Shown: piece after piece, positions 1-15,200 of the stretch
Layout: each line of letters opens with the position of its first letter
Numbering within the stretch: the stretch's first letter is position 1
Assembly (NCBI RefSeq): GCF_047495875.1
Contig: NC_092466.1
Coordinates: 16,984,561-17,048,560 of the forward strand
Direction of reading: 5' to 3'
From: Pithys albifrons albifrons
Taxonomy: Eukaryota > Chordata > Aves > Passeriformes > Thamnophilidae
Length of the DNA: 64,000 nucleotides
Notes under the pieces: generated by a model
What the model was told of the DNA's origin: nothing
Seen by the model: only the letters and a program-made list of their open reading frames with translations
Databases searched by the model: none
Position numbers and translations under genes: made by a program

Positions 1-1806
1 TGTAGCAAATTTAGCTACCCAAAAATAACATGAAAAAAGACCAAACCCTAAATATTTAAAGCCTTGAAGTTCTCACAAAATTCTCACCAGTAGATTATAC
101 ATAGAATAGAGACAATTTTAAATTGAGTAGGTATCTGTGTTTGTATAAATTTGAGTGTGAAGGGAAGACCATATACTAATTTGTCCATTTGCAACAAGCA
201 AACAAATGTCTGACTCATTCTATCAAACCTCACTTGCTCCAAACAGTAAGGAAAAACTATCAGCATAATGCAGTCAGTAGTAGATTCTTTTGATTTCTAA
301 TGGTTTAGAATCATCATGTGGGTAGTGATCAGAATGTGAGTTGTAGAGAAGAAACATCAGGAACACTTAAAAACATTTGCAACGGCAGTTCCACTAAGTT
401 ATTCTTGCCAATAGACAAAAAATATATAGGATTCCAGGGCAAGGAAGCCATGCACAGGTCTCTTAGGAAAAACTTCTGTACCAGATCTTTAAAGCTGCAA
501 AGAATAAAAACTGAAAACTGTCTGCTTTGGAGAAGGCATTAGTTTTCAAATGTGATGCATTTCAAATGTGATCTGTGACAGGCCAAATGACATAGTTTTA
601 TAAAGACTATCATTAGAAATAAGATAGCATTTGTTACTGTTTACATAATTACCTTCTTAAAATTGTGCCTTATTTTAAGACAGAAAGTGAACGCTGCCAA
701 GACACCTGGACTAGGAGAAACCTTATTGTCTGCAATGGCTGGGGGACCTTGTGTACAGCTCCCCAAAACACTTAGGATTAGGCAAAAGATAAAGTGAGGA
801 GCTGAAGTTCTAATGGGCTGGAAAGTGGCTGCCAAAGGAAAGTGAGGGCTACAGGAAACCTGATTCAGAAGTCTTTCTTCCAGACAGTGACTACATTGAC
901 CAATACAGACCTAGAAAATTAGGATTAGGGTTGACAGGGTGAAAAAGAGAAACCATGCAGCTGCCTTGGAGTGACTGATGATGGAGAGGGACTATTAAAC
1001 AGAAGTGAGGGCTGCTAGAAGATCTAGAAAGGAGAAATGTCTTAACTTGCTTCATGACCTTGTCATTGGCTCACCAGAAATGTAAAGGGTTAGGAAGAAA
1101 GAAACGAGTGTTGACCTATAGTTGGGAGTGGTGCTGAAAGGGGGCCTTCAAAACAAAATGGGGGCTGCAGATCTGGGCTGGGATAAATCTTTCCTCTGGC
1201 CAAAGGCTAAGGTGTCTTGTCTATGGCTCTGCAAATAAAAGTGAAGAAAAAGAGTTAAGGGTGGAAAAAAAAGGAGGAAAAAAGGTATATTAGGAGCGAG
1301 TCTGAAAAATGGTCTTCATTGTGGGGCCACCAAGAGACTGGTTGGGAGAATTTTTTTTCTGGACAGTAGCTAGGGTAAGGGTTGAATAAAAGGGAAAAAG
1401 AAATCACAGAGTTGATGTTGGAATTGGTTTGGAAAGAGCCTGGGAGAAGTTTGTCTTCTAGTCAAAGGAAATGGGAACTTGTCTGCATCTCAGCAAATGA
1501 ATTCAGGGTTGGGATTAAGATAGTCTATGTTACAAAAAAAAATCAGCCAAATTCTAGTATATTATGCAAAGTTAGGGAAAACTGTTTCTACTGACAATCA
1601 TCAGTTACTACTCCCTAGTAGCCTATTTAACAGGTAAAAAACATTTACAATTTGTACTCTGTGGACAGGAAGACACCCCATGACTTAGAAAGTGAGCCAT
1701 GATCTGTGGAAAAGACATGGTATATTTTCTGTTCTTTTACACACTATGCACTTTTTTACTGAATCTGGAACTCCTACTACGTGCCCTACATTTTGCTTCT
1801 ACTCAC
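1..1806 (-). other. CPEB3: Partial CPEB3 intron at the window start
   Basis: It starts at the donor GTGAGT (1,806-1,801) and runs off the window. The downstream exon, beginning with the rest of the VELAMI-type RRM2 segment, is not reached. Open frames here are short and non-coding in appearance. Confidence 0.85.
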
Positions 1807-1921
1807 CAGCTCGGAGGGGCCGTGGAACTCCTCCAACAAAGATTGTTTTTCTTGGATCCAAAGGCTGAGACCCATCCATCACAAAGTCACTGTCACTTAG
1901 GTTCCAAGGTCGAATTTGCAC
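1807..1921 (-). CDS. CPEB3: CPEB3 exon: inter-RRM linker and start of RRM2 (115 bp)
   Basis: The acceptor is TTAATACAG|GTGCAA and the donor GAGCTG|GTGAGT. Thirty-eight codons read VQIRPWNLSDSDFVMDGSQP, then LDPRKTIFVGGVPRPLRA, plus one base of the next Val codon. IFVGGVP is the RNP2 motif of RRM2, and the preceding stretch is the conserved linker that orients the two RRMs. This is the last CPEB3 exon in the window. About 135 residues (rest of RRM2, ZZ-type zinc-binding domain) are expected at lower coordinates, so the gene is cut by the window edge. Confidence 0.96.
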
Positions 1922-3178
1922 CTGTATTAAGGACTGTTTTTAGTAGAGGAACTTGACCACTTGATTAAAATTAAGAAAAAACGGCCAAATCTTTCTATCA
2001 TTAAAACAAAAATTGTAACTTTTCAAAAACAGTGAATCAGTGGCATAAGCACCAAAATAATTTGAGAACATTGCTTATATGTGTCCAAAAGAAGGTGGAC
2101 AATTCATTTGCCACCTCTAGAGGCCAGGCTTGAGTTAAATTTCATCACTGCAAACTCCTACTCTCATTAATTCCCTGCCCCTAATCACCATGAAAGCTCT
2201 TTCAGAACATTTTACCTGGTATGTGCAATTACAGCTGCAGTTTGGTCTTCTGGCTCTCCTGAAATCACATACAGTGAACCACACATTTTAAAGCACTGAT
2301 AGAAGTGGAGGAAAAATTCATTTCAGTGCTTAGGAGTTTGTGTAATGTGTGAATGCCTATTTCTATTGGGCAATGCAGTTGATAAGAAATCTTCAGATTA
2401 AACACAAAAAAAAAACCTTCTCAGCAGTTATTTAGATAAAGCTGTTCATCAATCCATTTTTTTTTATTCTAGAAATCATGCACCACTCACTGTGCTGTAA
2501 TTTTGGGGTGTTCTTTCATCTATGCAAGATTTTTAATACTGGCTTTAAGAGGCAGCATGTTTTTATCTGATCTGATCTTATCTGTCTGTAGATTTTATCT
2601 AATCTACATACATCCATAGGCACAAGACTAACATTAAAGAATGTCAGAGATGTGAACAATACATACAGGTTACTGTATGTCCCCTATTCTGCTGTAGCTG
2701 TCTGCAGTACTTGATTTTACCCTGCAGTTTCTATAAGGTAAATTAGGTCTATTGCATCATAAAAAACTAATCATTAGGAAACCCAGTGAAGCACGGGGGG
2801 TATTTGATGCTACCTGGATTTTAATTTGCCAGAGTTAAGTTTCTTCATTTCATTGCATAAGGTTTTCTTTTCTCTCAACACAGACAGTAATTTACAATTC
2901 CATTATTTTACAGCTAACTTTCTGAAGGGATGCATTCTCCTGTGAGATACCAGTACCACCAAATAGAAACATTAATTGAACATGGCATTTTTCAGAAAAA
3001 AGCAAATGTTCAAGCCGTGCTATGCTGATACAGAAAGACAATTTAATGTAACAGCAAGGGCAGAAACAGGAAGTGACAACTAATTAAATGTAAGTATGTT
3101 TTTATTTATTATTAACTGAAAAGAGCAAGAGGAAACATTTTAGCAACCAGCAGAGGTGTCATGGCATAAGCTACTCAC
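1922..3178 (-). other. CPEB3: CPEB3 intron (1.26 kb)
   Basis: A short intron between the linker exons, with no repeats or genes recognised. Confidence 0.85.
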
Positions 3179-3297
3179 TGGTTTATCCTTGATTGTGGGA
3201 CTTGACACACATAAGTAAAGTTTCCCATCTTCTTCCAGACAGGCATCTATCAGAGCTTGTACAGAGCTTTCCTCCTGGAACAGCAGAAAGGCATAAC
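3179..3297 (-). CDS. CPEB3: CPEB3 exon: RRM1 RNP1 and C-terminal part (119 bp)
   Basis: The acceptor is TTTCCAAG|GTTATG and the donor AAACCA|GTGAGT. After two bases completing Gly, 39 codons read YAFLLFQEESSVQALIDACL, then EEDGKLYLCVSSPTIKDKP. YAFLLF with the preceding KG is the RNP1 motif of RRM1. The remainder covers helix 2, the last strand and the start of the inter-RRM linker. It ends in phase 0. The intron that precedes it (3,298-17,471) is the second longest in the window. Confidence 0.96.
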
Positions 3298-6200
3298 CTT
3301 GGAAAGGGTAAGGGCACAAGAAAGAAAAATAACAGATTAATTTATAAAATACTTTTTAATAAACAAACCTAAGAAGTAGATAAGATACATAAATTACAAA
3401 TAACTTGTTAAGGCTGTTAGCTTGTTTTCATAAATTAAATTCATTGAATAGGTCATACCCTCCTACAGTATTGATTCCAGAATGGAGACAAGTGTTTGCT
3501 GCACCTGAAGATGGTGATTTGATTTTGAGCAGAGAGAATATAGCCAGGTCAATAAGGGTTTTTTATTATCCAACAACTGCATTGGAGCTACTTCTCAGTG
3601 GCATCTGCTGGTATCAGTGATTATTACCTACTGTCTGTAATCCTGTGTGATTTCTCAAGGAATATTAAATTCTACACAGCTGTTTTCAGAGGTGGCAAAA
3701 TGGTTGCACTAACATCATTATGGCTCAGAACACATCTAAAAACACTGACTTGTCCAAGAAAACAAAATAGTTTGATCATCACTCTTGCAAGCACACAAGG
3801 AAGTTGCATAGCTGGAGCTGGAATAGACTGAAGATACCAGTCCGAACAAAAAGTGAAATACTTCTTGAGTAAAAACATCTGCTTCCTTTCTACCAGAAGT
3901 ATTTCTCTTAAAACAGTTCCCTAAAGACATAAACATGCTTCAACATTTGTTTTAGATTTTACAAAACTAATTAGACTGCATGTGAAAATAATTATCTTGC
4001 AATCACTATCACTTTTAGCTTCATGCACTTGTTATACTCACTCTCTACCATCCCTTCTGATTACATGTAATAATTACAGTTTCATACAAAATTAACTTCA
4101 TACAAATTAAACTATGTTTAGTTTAGCAGTTCTTTCAGCCTTATAAAATTATCCAGTCAAAAACTTAGATACTTGGAAAAGGACTATCACAGCAACTACA
4201 CCTCCAAAGCCAATTTAAGCCTCAGCCCAATCCTTGCTTTACATTTTAGATAAACACCTCATGAGACCAATTCACAGAAGATGCAGTGCAGCTCATTCCA
4301 GTACTATGAAAAGACTAAGTAAGAATACATGTACATCTATGCATACTTTAAAAGAATGGTTTACAACATATTTAAATACATGTAAACACTTAAGACTTAT
4401 CTTCTGGTCACACCATACATTTTGAACTCTAAAAACCAGAATTTTGTCTATTTTGGATTTTCATAATCTTAAACCAGCAAAATATTGGATATTTCTCTAG
4501 CATAAAGTCAAAATTGGAAAATGTTTCTTAGGACTTAATTACTTAACAAAAATCTGGGCAACAGGTTAGGAAGCTTGTTCAGGTTTTTCTGGGTCATTGT
4601 AAGAAGTTACATCTGTGGTAGGTGGAGCTGAATGCCACCTGAGGGAACAGTAAATGGTATGATCACAATTTTCCCAAACAGTTAAAATTAACCAGGTACT
4701 TGTTAATTGGGGCCCATGGCCTGCAGCAGAGTGTTCTTATGGCAGAGCTCTAGGGAAATGAGGTTCTGGCTCCTGGACTTCACAGCAGGCACTGACCTCA
4801 GGTTAGAAAACTAAATGCTCACTGGCAGGTATCTTTCTTGACCATATCAGCTTCTACATGATCCTAATACTGTCAGAAGTTCTGTTCTTTCTGTTCTTTA
4901 TTTTTCATTTCAGTGCCATCATCAGGTTTTGAAGAGATGCTGGACATCATGCCCTGCTGGTGCAGCCTGCTTGCTTTTCTGGATTAACAGAGTAACCTGC
5001 TCCCCTGTATTAATCCAAATAATTTGAATTATTTAGCAGATGCTGAAAGTTGCTTCAAATTCCCCAGCATTGTGTGCTCCAGCACATTCTCCTATCTGTG
5101 CTTCATGTATAATACCATATCAATTAATGCACATGTTTTTTTCCCAAGAAGTAAGAGATTTGATGAATCCCAAAATGCGAATGTTCTACAGCAGAACTTT
5201 GGTGGCATGCTGTGGTGGGCCCCCACAGGCAAACTCCAGCAGTGCTCCTTTCACACCTGACCAGACATTCTAAAGGTTAGAGGGCTCAAGGGACTGCTCC
5301 TGACTCAGATTCCCCAAAGTAAAACAGGCAAAATATTTGAGGCCTCAGAAAATAGCAAGCTACCTGACAGTGGCGGAATATTCTACATACATGGATACAT
5401 GGCTTCTTGGGAGAGCAGAAACAACCCAGCTCCTCCTCTGCTGCTGGTACGATACATCCCTGTAGTGCTGACAATAACACTGCACTGAGAAATTCTCTGG
5501 GAAAAGGCAACAATATATTTTGCTGTAAGAAAAGTCACTACAACTTTTCAAAGGGTACAGCAGAGGGAGGATGAGGAGAAAATTAATTTCCCTAGGTTCT
5601 GAAGCACAACCTAGGAGCTCCTCAGCCTTGATCTCCAGGGTTCATTATTTTATAGAAAGCAGTACAAGAATTAAGCTGCTTTGTACACACCCCATTCTGG
5701 CATCTAAATAGTGACACAATTTCCATATGAAAGGATAATTTAGTCCAGTTGGTCTAATTTCACTTAACCTTGCTGAGAAGACACTGGAAAATCTGCCGTA
5801 GGTGCTGTGTCCCACAACCCTGAAACAAGGTTGTCACCTGAAGTGCAAGATACACTTGCAAAAAAAACCCAAACTGTTACAGTCTGGCAAATGCATTTGT
5901 GCTAGCCTAGTCAGCCTGGAAAAATCTGCTTCAATTAATATCAACATAAGCATATCTTCTCTAATGATGGGAAGGAACCCTTCTGTATTACTGAAAGCAT
6001 GTGTTGTAATAAGGCCACAGTGACCTCTTCCAAACAACTAGATGGAAAGCTTATTAAGGTGCTTACCCTGCCTTTCTTATAATAGCAGATCTTGATATCC
6101 ATACTTTTACGTTAAAAACTGACATGTTGGTACACATTACAGGCAGTTAGCAGTGCAGCACACACGTGTTCTGCCCATCCTTGCTCAATTAATTGAAAAG

Positions 6201-9200
6201 AACTACTTCATTAGGGCAGAATGTGCGTTATGTTCATGAGGCACGTGAGAGAAAACGAACTTACAGGCTCTGTAGACACTGTTCAACTTAGCAAGCCATA
6301 GCTGGTAGAGTTTATCCGAAAACACTATTGATCTCGTCTAAAGGAAAATATTTCTCAGAGCTAAAGATTATCCAACTTCATACCTGTCGTGGCTCACCAA
6401 GAAAGACTGACTGCATTTCAGAGCATTCATGAAAAAAACATGTTAAAATAAAATTTTTAAAAGGCTGTCTTTTATTCTTCTAAATTTGGTAAGACTTTCC
6501 TTGTACAGCTCCATTGTTAGGAACAGTTTGGTGGAGTAAAAGGAAATCACTGACTGTGTTTTGCAACCCATAGGAAAAGGTAGAAGAGATGTTTGGTATA
6601 CCAGAATTTTTACATTCCTTTCAGCTTAAGTGATTAATTATTAATGTTATGAGAGCGAAGGTTGTCTGAACAGTCTCTACTTACTCAGTGACACAGCAAT
6701 ATTTCAGAAAGGCACTAATGGAGTAACTGCTCAGAGCTCTCACTTCATTAAGTCCAAAGTTGACTCTTCAATCAAGACTCTTCAATTTCTCAGAAATTTC
6801 AGTTAACTGTGAATTAGTGCAATTTCATTATAATAACTGAAGGGTATTATTTTATGCTCAATTTGTGAATACTTCAAGTAATTAATAAGTTCCTGCCTTT
6901 GAGAACAGCAATATGTACATTGCTGTTCAAATACTTCAACCATGAGCTGCACCTTCCAGTACAAAGCCAGCATTTTGGCAGGCAAATGTTATATAGCCAA
7001 CAGGGAAGCTTTAACCTATTTCTGGCTCTTAGAATCTGGGCTCTTTTCAAATAAACTAAAAAATTGAAATGAAGAATTATATATAAGGTCAAAGACTATT
7101 TGAATATCCATGACAGATGTGTGTGTATCATCTACTGACTTCATATGTAACTGACCTCAAATCCGTAATTCCCAAAACTCAGCCCGCTTACAAAATCAGA
7201 TACAGAAATTGTATTCTAAGGGTGTTTTGAACTTTGTAACTCTGAGGTTGGGTGTTCTTAGAATGAAGAGAACTTTTCTTTACATGCTGCACAGCAAGTT
7301 TGAACAGTCTTTGGGTAGTCACAAGTATTCATTCCACATGCAAAAGGGAAGGGCCACTTACACTTGAAAAAAGTTAAACTACCTTTGAAGCACATTTTCT
7401 TTCATTCATTTAGACAGTGTCTTCTCTGTTGTTGTTACAGGCTTCAAGATTACAATAAAACCTACCACAGACCTAAGATTTCATATAAAAGTATTTCAAT
7501 ATATATATACACCTCATATTATTATGTAAAAAATAAGATGGATTTAAAATGGCAAAAGAAAAAAATGTTCTAGTATTGTGGTTTTAGGTTTATTTTTAGA
7601 TGGTTGAGATGGCTGCCTCAAAAAGGGTAGATTTACAGAGACAATCTTTTCATTAAATATAAATTTTATTTTCTTTTTTCTTTTGTTTGGAATTGAATTG
7701 TGGTTGTATTTGTTAGAATTTGTACAATAAAGTTGTTTTAAAAGCCTGCAGTAAAGGAACATTTGGAAACAGTGTGAACCAAATTTCTAAATCAGTTAAT
7801 GTGATGAGAAGGGTCATTGCTCAAAGTCACTTTAGTAATCTTATTAGAAGATACTTTGAACATGAATAAAACACATTTCTAAATCCAAAGATGAAACGAC
7901 TATTAAAAATGAAACTCATTTCTGAAAAATAAAAATCTGAGGTGTTAAAAAAACTGCAGACTTTCATTTAAACATTGCAGTGACATGACTGCATTTTCAA
8001 AAAACTTCAAAGGCTTTAAATACTTAAGAAACCTCAAAATAGAAAGGGCTGTAATCTCACTTAGCTACTGCAGAAGAGTGAAATTATGTATTAGTCAGGC
8101 TGCAAAGATTAATTTCTTTTAGTCAGTCTAATTTTAAATGGCAGTGTTTGACCCCATCAGCTGATTCTTTTCTCTAAAAAACAAATGGTGTATAAGAAAC
8201 ATGAACAACTGAGGATCTTACAGTGAGTCTCCTGTGTCTACACGTTTCCATTTTACATGTTTCATGAATACCAGACTCAGACTGAGTGGTCTCCTATGCA
8301 AGATATTCCCCACGTGCTACATTAAAGACAGGTATTGGGGGAGGGTTTGTTTGTTTTTAATTAAAAGGTATGAACTCCACATCCTCAGTTACATTGAAAA
8401 ATAATTGGATCCTGAATCTAAATAGCAATAAAATGAAGTGTACATGTCAAACAGAAGACAGGATACATAACAGGAAAAGTCAGCAAGGAAGTGGATCGTA
8501 TGGAAGAGCTGAATGAAAACTGAGGCTCTGGATCAGAACCTTCTGTAAAATAAATTGCTTATCTTCATAATTCCAGTTTTATCATTAAATGGCCCACATC
8601 ATGAGATCACCAAAAGAATCAAAAATAACATTTTACCCTTAATACTAATGATCTTACATATCACAAACAACAGAGAAAACAGAAACCTTCTATTTTGTCA
8701 TAAATATTACGAGCTTTTCTTCCACATCTTCAATTTAAATGGAAGAAACAACTCAACCCACCCAGAGAACCTCTGTTTGCTGGACATACATTAGTTTAGG
8801 AAAGTGGGAGAGGTGCCCCAATGTTTCCTCTGCACTTCAGTGCTCAATAGAAAAGGACATTTCCATAGTGCTGTAGCAAATAAATACAGTTAAATATTTA
8901 ATAAAGTCCTTTCAGTTCCAAAACATGTCAAGATATGAGAAGGCTTTTCTAGCCATCATTACTTCACTTTTACCACTTCTGGGGGAAAAAAGCCCCAAAA
9001 CAGTTTACATACCATCCCAGTTGTCCTGTAGTAAAAATACTCCCACCAACCTCTACTGAAAAAGACTGAAATAAATTACTTGGGGTTTTTTTAACTACAG
9101 GCATACTAAAGTCTCTCTATCTGGCATTTTACTTCTAAACTAGTGTAAAACACTGCAACAGCAAATTTATAGGGTTGTCTCCTCTTTCAAAGGTCACGGC

Positions 9201-12200
9201 CATTTTCAAACATCAGACTTCAGACTGCAACATGATCTACAGCAGCTATAAATCAGAATTAAAGGGTATAAAAACATAAAAGAAAGGCTATACCCTACAA
9301 TTTGGTTTCTGTAGTTATAAGAATCACATAAATTAATCTTTTGACAAAGACTAAATTTTTGATGAGTCAAAAGCTGTCTTTGTGAAGTTTACTGAGTCAG
9401 CAGCATGAAAAAAACAAGCATTTACATTCATAAATATAAAAGGCTCTACTAAATTCAGAATTGAATGTTTTTAATTTTGTTTCAAGGGCAATATGCAGTG
9501 GTGACTGCTCTGGGCAGAGCAGCTCATGGCCATCATCTGGAGGGGGTCAGGGCTGCTGCTGCTGCTTCTACTCTGAACAGATGGCTGAAGAGAGATCAGT
9601 TTCCAAGCCTGAACAAAACCTGTTACTCTTCCTTGCAAATAATCAATTTCCAATTCTGCTCCAAGTAACATTAACATCAAAAAATTCTAGAGAAATACAA
9701 ATGGTCTGCTTGACTTCAGCTTCTATTTCAAGCACAGTATCAGCATGACGTAAAATAATTTTTCAGAGGAAGAAAGCACAGGTCCAAACATCCAGGCTGC
9801 ATTTTAGCTGAATTCAGTTATCTTAAACTAAATTTGATATTGGGTTTTACAATAAAAATGGTTTTCTCTTTAAATTATATGTTTTTCTTAAACTTTATTT
9901 TTAAATAAGAAAGAAAACAGCACTTACTAGAGCTGTGATATACAAAATACTTGGCACTGTGTCAAGAGCTTCATTCAAAGTAAAGTACTTCTATCAAAAA
10001 TAAGACACCTCCTGTCATTTCCATAGAACAAGCCACTAACACATTTTCTGATTTTATCTGTATGATTCTAACTCTCCTGTGATGTGTAAGATTTCTTAAG
10101 GCAGAATGCAAAGCTTCAGTACTAGGCATTGACTTTCCTTCTTTGCATCAAGTAATCAGCAGGGGTGCTGTTAATAACTGTTTTGAATGTTCACTCACAT
10201 GTGAATTGTTTTCAGGTTCTGGTTTGTGCAAGTTTTTTGTCTTCATTTACTATATGGAAAACACAGACCTTGAAAAACCTGCCTTAATAACAGAAGGATT
10301 TTTTCCAAAACTGGATTACTTATAGAAGAACAAATTCCTCTCAAAAAAAAAACAAACAAAAAAAACCCAAACAAAAAACAAAAAAAACCCAAACCAAAAC
10401 ATCCAAACAATTTCTGGTGAGTAGAGCCTGTGTTTTCCTGGGAGGTAAGAATGGTACATTAAAAAATAATTACTGGACTTACCAAATCCTGTAAGACATT
10501 ATGTCTTTCACTTTATTATATGAAACTGCACAGCCTCCACTGGTACACAACAGAAAACTGGCTATACTACCTCAGCATATCCAGTAGTCACATACATCGT
10601 AGGTTCCAAAATCAGGTAGAATTTGCATGGTATCAAGTAGACAAAATCTGCCCCCCACAGTACTGAGACGGCTGTGCAAGACACCAGTCCTGAGCTACTC
10701 CAAGCTTTTGAGATCAAAGAGAGGCATAAAACGCTGCCTTGGGCAGAGGCATCCACAGCAAAACCAGCACCTGGTGTAATATTTCCTTTGCCAGTCCTAA
10801 CTCTGATTTGAGAGAACACAAGTATAATTTTGACTATTACCTTTGACAACATGTATATATTCTGATGTTCTTGCACTAATTTTAGACTACTGTATCATTA
10901 TTTTAAGGGTAGAATTGTGTGCATCACTGAAGTGATCCTAGGAACCGAATACATATAAATACAATGCTTGTAGGAATTTATAAAGGGAGCACAAGCTTCT
11001 AATGCATTAAATGGTTGCAACTGATTGGAGGGTGGGAGTAAGAAAAACTTACTTGTTAGATGACCATCAGAAACAGTGAAGGTGCTGCAGTGCTAGTACA
11101 GAATCTGTCTCTTCACCATCAGCCCCTACCAATCCCTTGAACATACTTCAATGATTTGAAAGAACAATTTGGTGTTTCATAAATTATTAGCCAAACAAGA
11201 CATATCACAAGTTACTAATAAAGCATAAAATATGAAGTCCTCCATAACACTAAAGGACAGCTTTTCTCCTGGAGCCCATAATACTTACAGATCAATTAAT
11301 GTATTTCCATTTACAAAACAGAAGAAAAAGCAATATTTTAAAAAAATATTATTGGGGGGGAGGGGAGAAGTGTGTGTATGTGCAACCCACAGTAGAATCT
11401 ACTTAGCTTTAGAAGTGATTGATGAAAATAAGACAAACATTTAGCTACAGCCATTTGACAAAAGTGGTCTGGTTCCTTCTATAGAAAAGCAATGGAAAGC
11501 TTTTGCTGTACTTAGATATGTTCAAATTATTGAAAAAGAATCAATAAATGCTTGCTAAAAATTGTGGTTTTTTCAGGGATAAAAAAAAAATTTCTATAGC
11601 AACCCAGCACTTCTGAGAGTAAATAGTATTTGTTGAAAGCAACATGAAAGCTGGGAGAGAATAATCCTGCAACACTACTTCAGAACTAGGTTTGTTCTAC
11701 CTAGGCCTGGACGGCTCAAAAATAGTTTTGTATTTTGCCTTATCGGGATTCTTCTTTACCCTTAGAAAAAGAAGATGCAAATGGCATCATTTTAGAGACA
11801 GAAATTCTCATATGTGAAGCAAGCTCCTTGATTACTCTTTGATAACTGGCACAGCAGTCTCAAAGACAGACATTTAAAAATCATCATTACCAGTACACCC
11901 ACCAAAAATCCTCAAACACTCAGGACAAGACAGGAAACAAAGTGATGAGCTTTACAAAGGGAGGCTTAAACAAAAGTCACCAAAAACCTCAAAGAAAATT
12001 CTCCACAAACCAACCTTAAGTCACAGAGCTGCAGAGGAGCAGATTAGGAGGTACTGCGTTTTGCTATCACGCATTTTGTGAATTGCACTGATTTGGGATT
12101 TCGCTGCCCTGCTGTGGGAACACACAGGGTTACATATTACGCTAATTTCAAACAGGGCCTCAGATGTCAATGGGTGAACGACTGATGCTGCACATGAGTG

Positions 12201-15200
12201 TGTTGGATCATATGCAAACAAAATCTAAAAACCATCACAGAATCACATTACTGGATTACAGAAATACAATGTATTAATGGATAGGGAATGTCATTTTCCA
12301 TTCTGACCAATACTATGATCTCTGAGTTCAGTTTTTAAAATACAAAAAGCGTCTGGGCATTACACTCTGGGTTGTGGTGGTATTGTGTTTGATCAGTTAA
12401 GCCAAAGCAGTCAGTGCCAGCAGAATAGATTGCTGTATTTGGACAAACCAGATATGTTTTGGGGAATATGACTGAGGAAATTAGAACTAGGACTCTATAT
12501 TTTTGCTTGCAATCACTCATTCTTGTTCCTCTGCCAGAAACTCCTGTTGCCACTGCAGTGGCAATGGAATTAACCATGGAAATGGTCCTCATCCACAAAA
12601 TCAAGATCAAAAGACAAAAGACGACAACAACAGTGTTCCCATCTGAACAGTACCTTAGAGATAATCAGACGGGCTCTCACTGTCTGTCCCACCAGTTGTT
12701 TTAAATTAAAGCATGAGAATCACTTCATGTTACTTAGTGCGTCTTTCCTTTTTCATGAGATCTTGCTCACCCTTAGTGTACCATATGGAGCAGTGGGGAC
12801 AAATGTGCTTAATTTTATCAAATAACAGCATAACAAACTGAAGAACAGCACAACCATAAAGACTACTGCATCACACATCTAAATCAACTGTAAAGCCAAA
12901 GCATTCCTCCCATTCCAAACACATCCTATCTCCAAGCTCTGCCATGCTTCATTTTCTCACTCTACTTCTCATCTTTATCCAAACATTACTCTTTCTAAAT
13001 GGAAAAAAACAGAGGGAAACTTTTACATAATTTCTGCAATTTAAAACACATTCTGCAGTCTTTAGTGATTGCTAGAAAAATCATAGTTATCACAAAGAAA
13101 AACCAGTAAAGAGTTTTTTAAAAGTGTTCTAAAGCTAGCAATCTGTTAAAAACCCCTAAAAGAGTGTTTTTGAAACAGTTGGCACCATCTGTTTAATAAA
13201 AAAGGAAAAAAAACTTACTGTAGTTAGCATAAGGGTTGCTTAACTCAGCAGACCAGCAAGTAAGTGAAAGTCCCATCAATTTCTATTTAAATAAAACATG
13301 AATTACCTGGATTTTGCTACATGGGAATGTGCAATTACTTTTGATAGCATTCTTTAATGCATATTTCTTTATTTCTCAGCGTCTCATAGGTACTCAAAAA
13401 ACACTTAGCCACAAACCACATTTAATTCTCAAACTCTGTGGTGAGAGCCAAGTAAACACATTACGAACTGGGCATCTGCTTACCCAAGACCAACACATGG
13501 CATTTATAATTTTGCCAGTTCCGTTACTAACATACCCAAACAGATGCCAAAGGAAGTAATCCAAAGACTTCTCAGGCAACAGGAATGAATTGGCCTTATT
13601 CAGAGAAAAAGCATTAAAAATCACAAACATAAAAACACAGTGCTGAGCTTTACAATGCATAGGAGGGGTATAAAGAAATGTTGAGGCAACAATACAGATG
13701 CTCAGACCTAGAAATAAGAACCCCTTATACACATTTGTCAGCTGTCACCAGCCTCTCTTGTCCAAGTGCACAATATAGACTCCCAATGACAAAAGAGCTG
13801 AGTGCCACCAGTCTCTCTTCTCTCAGCAACCTAAATATTGAACTTACTGGCAATCAATGCATCCTGCAAGGTGTGCTTGATCTATCAAATGATTTTGGCT
13901 TTTCAATTAAAATGACCAAAAGTGAAACGCTGACAAAGCCAGACTACTCTTACAAACAGGTGCTCACAGTGTATTCTGTGGTATCAGGCAAGATTCAGTA
14001 AGGGTAACAAAAACCTAGAATACCTGAGAAAACAGGAAAACCTGGCTAATATAGAAAGAACAGATGTGCTTGAGAAATATGCTGCAGACACATCTATGTT
14101 GATCTGCAATCCTCCAAGGTCCAAATTGCCACTGTTGACACTGCACTGAAATAAGCCTTGTGTAACTCACCACAGGTCAGCATATTTCACACACAAACAT
14201 TCATGTTCACCAAGTCCAACAATAAATCCGGGGTAATGTGCCTAAGCAGACCTGTGGTGACACCATCCTGGCCAGCACGCCAAATCCAGGGAAACCTTCT
14301 TTGTTCAAGCTCAATGCTGCTGGAATGTTTCTGAACTCCAGCTAGTCCTGATGACAGCTTACATGACACTGCACCTAAGCTAATCAACCGTATCAACTAA
14401 TAAATTGGCTAATAAGGCTTGCTGGAACTGACTACACATGTATGGCCTGACTTGATGACTAAACTAACCAGATAAAGCCCTCGGGGGGGCTGGTGGGTGG
14501 TGGTGGAGGTCACTAGACTGTAAGCAACAATTTAATCTTTTAGATTTCATGCTTGATCAGATTAGCCATGGCTAATGGTCCCTGCAGCCTCTTCTTCCTA
14601 GCCCTAAGAATATCAGAGTGCTCCTAATACAGGGCAACTACAGGGAATTCATCTATTGCATCAACACAATAAACATTCCAAAATTCAACAAATTAAACCA
14701 ATAAGTAGATACTGGAAGTCTGTATTGACTTTTCAAAATGTTGCATCATCTGGCTGTAACAAGGAAGACAGAAAACCATGACATGAAATGGCTCCAGCAC
14801 AAAACTTAACTGACTGTGCTGACCCATGGCATCAGCTACTGATGTTGTCTGCTCCAAATCTCTAAGTGAACACTTATCAAAGCAAACAAAAACCCCGAAC
14901 TTTGTTGTAAGTTCAGGCACTGCCCCATGGTCTGACCCTGCAGAGGAGTAATGGAAAAGGCTATCCATCAACAGGAAACTGAAGTCTGTCTGGAGGTGAT
15001 GGCACATGTTTAGAAAGAGCAGGGCTCAACTTTACTGCCAGTGGGGCATATTCAGGTAGGCGGGAGAAGCCTTGAAGGCCAAGCTTTATTAATGTGTGAA
15101 CAGAGATCAGCCTCTGCATCATCCCAGCTGCATTCCAAAAATCCATTCCTCCTGCGTCTTTTTGAGATTGCTAGCACACAAAACCCAACTCATTTTCTCC

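Noticed and set aside
12232..12262. CACAGAATCAC resembling a CR1 tail in reverse
   Set aside because: A single short match without adjoining CR1 sequence.
13678..14001. Plus-strand open frame of 107 codons
   Set aside because: No splice-site edges, no recognisable motif, and its length is within chance for A+T-rich DNA.
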